A DNA stretch of 5,766 bases from Betaproteobacteria bacterium UBA3031. Lineage in GTDB: Bacteria; Pseudomonadota; Gammaproteobacteria; Burkholderiales; Eutrophovitaceae. The notes under the pieces were generated by a model, which worked only from the letters and a program-made list of their open reading frames with translations, made no database searches and had not been told where the DNA came from. Within the stretch, counting starts at the first letter, position 1; each line of letters opens with the position of its first letter. A program made the translations under genes and the position numbers. The DNA is taken from contig DFDI01000025.1 in assembly GCA_002367635.1 (NCBI GenBank), forward strand, positions 9,641-15,406. Reading direction: 5' to 3'. Positions 5,554-5,766 of the stretch are shown here, piece after piece.

Positions 5554-5766
5554 ACAAAGAGCATATTTCTGGTTTCATGGATGGCGAGATGGGAGGCGAT
5601 CAGGAGGCTGCAACATATCAAGCGATCAAAAAGTCTGCCGATTCAAAGGAGGTGTGGCGCGCTTACCATGTAATTGGTGACGTGATTCGTTCTGAGGGGC
5701 GTGCGGGGCTGTCACAGAGCCGTTTTCATGAGGCTTTAGCGGCGGAGCCGACATTAGTTGCTCCAC
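5547..5766 (+). CDS. rseA: Anti-sigma-E factor RseA, 3' end outside the window
   Basis: RseA is the inner-membrane anti-sigma factor whose cytoplasmic N-terminus traps RpoE until stress-triggered proteolysis by DegS and RseP. Only the first 73 residues are visible, covering the cytoplasmic sigma-binding domain: an opening with ISGFMDGEM (residues 7-15), typical of the family's start, and the diagnostic WRAYHVIGDVIR (37-48). The transmembrane segment and periplasmic domain would lie beyond the window. The ATG overlaps the rpoE stop in ATGGTAG and is preceded by GGGAGAGGG (5532-5540), six bases upstream, so the start is well supported. The overlap ties the amount of anti-sigma to the amount of sigma. 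In related genomes rseB and a degP/mucD protease usually come next; that cannot be seen here. Confidence 0.93.
   Translation, partial: MVDKEHISGFMDGEMGGDQEAATYQAIKKSADSKEVWRAYHVIGDVIRSEGRAGLSQSRFHEALAAEPTLVAP

Noticed and set aside
5424..5621. Minus-strand open frame across the rpoE/rseA junction
   Set aside because: Opposite the conserved helix-turn-helix of rpoE and the RseA start, with no supporting signal.

Overview
This 5.8 kb window is dense bacterial chromosome with five complete protein genes and two partial ones at the edges. There is no RNA gene, mobile element or CRISPR array. The gene set suggests a proteobacterium, most likely a betaproteobacterium. The RpoE protein has the short MSERE start, the EVEDVVQ and FRGDSAFYTWLYRI blocks and the final RW that I associate with betaproteobacterial sigma-E. 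Base composition is intermediate, in the mid-40s percent GC by eye. I cannot place the genus from this much sequence.

Left block (1-1325, + strand): the C-terminal three quarters of pcm (protein-L-isoaspartate O-methyltransferase), then 5 bp later an nlpD-type lipoprotein with a LysM domain and a degenerate LytM/M23 domain. This is the tail of the classical surE-pcm-nlpD-rpoS neighbourhood, but rpoS does not follow nlpD here. The pcm reading frame has a TGA at positions 4-6, about 47 codons short of the usual N-terminus, so its start is lost, shortened or affected by sequence error.

Middle block (1372-4703, - strand): a tight operon transcribed leftwards in the order nadB (L-aspartate oxidase), ygfZ (folate-binding Fe-S maintenance protein), NRDE/TANGO2-family protein. 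nadB and ygfZ share a base in a TAATG stop/start junction, and only 3 bp separate ygfZ from the NRDE gene. NadB makes iminoaspartate for the [4Fe-4S] enzyme NadA, and YgfZ supports Fe-S enzymes, so the cluster has a plausible metabolic logic. The NRDE protein is the least understood member.

Right block (4704-5766, + strand): a 172 bp divergent intergenic region, then rpoE (sigma-E) overlapping the start of rseA (anti-sigma-E), which runs off the window. Upstream of rpoE there is a sigma-E-like promoter (GGAACT/TCATA), consistent with autoregulation. It is followed by a strong Shine-Dalgarno sequence placed not for the canonical RpoE start but for an ATG 26 codons earlier, which would give sigma-E an unusual N-terminal extension or an in-frame leader.

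The genes themselves belong to known families. The points worth following up are the pcm N-terminus, the missing rpoS, the RpoE start, and the NRDE-YgfZ-NadB coupling.
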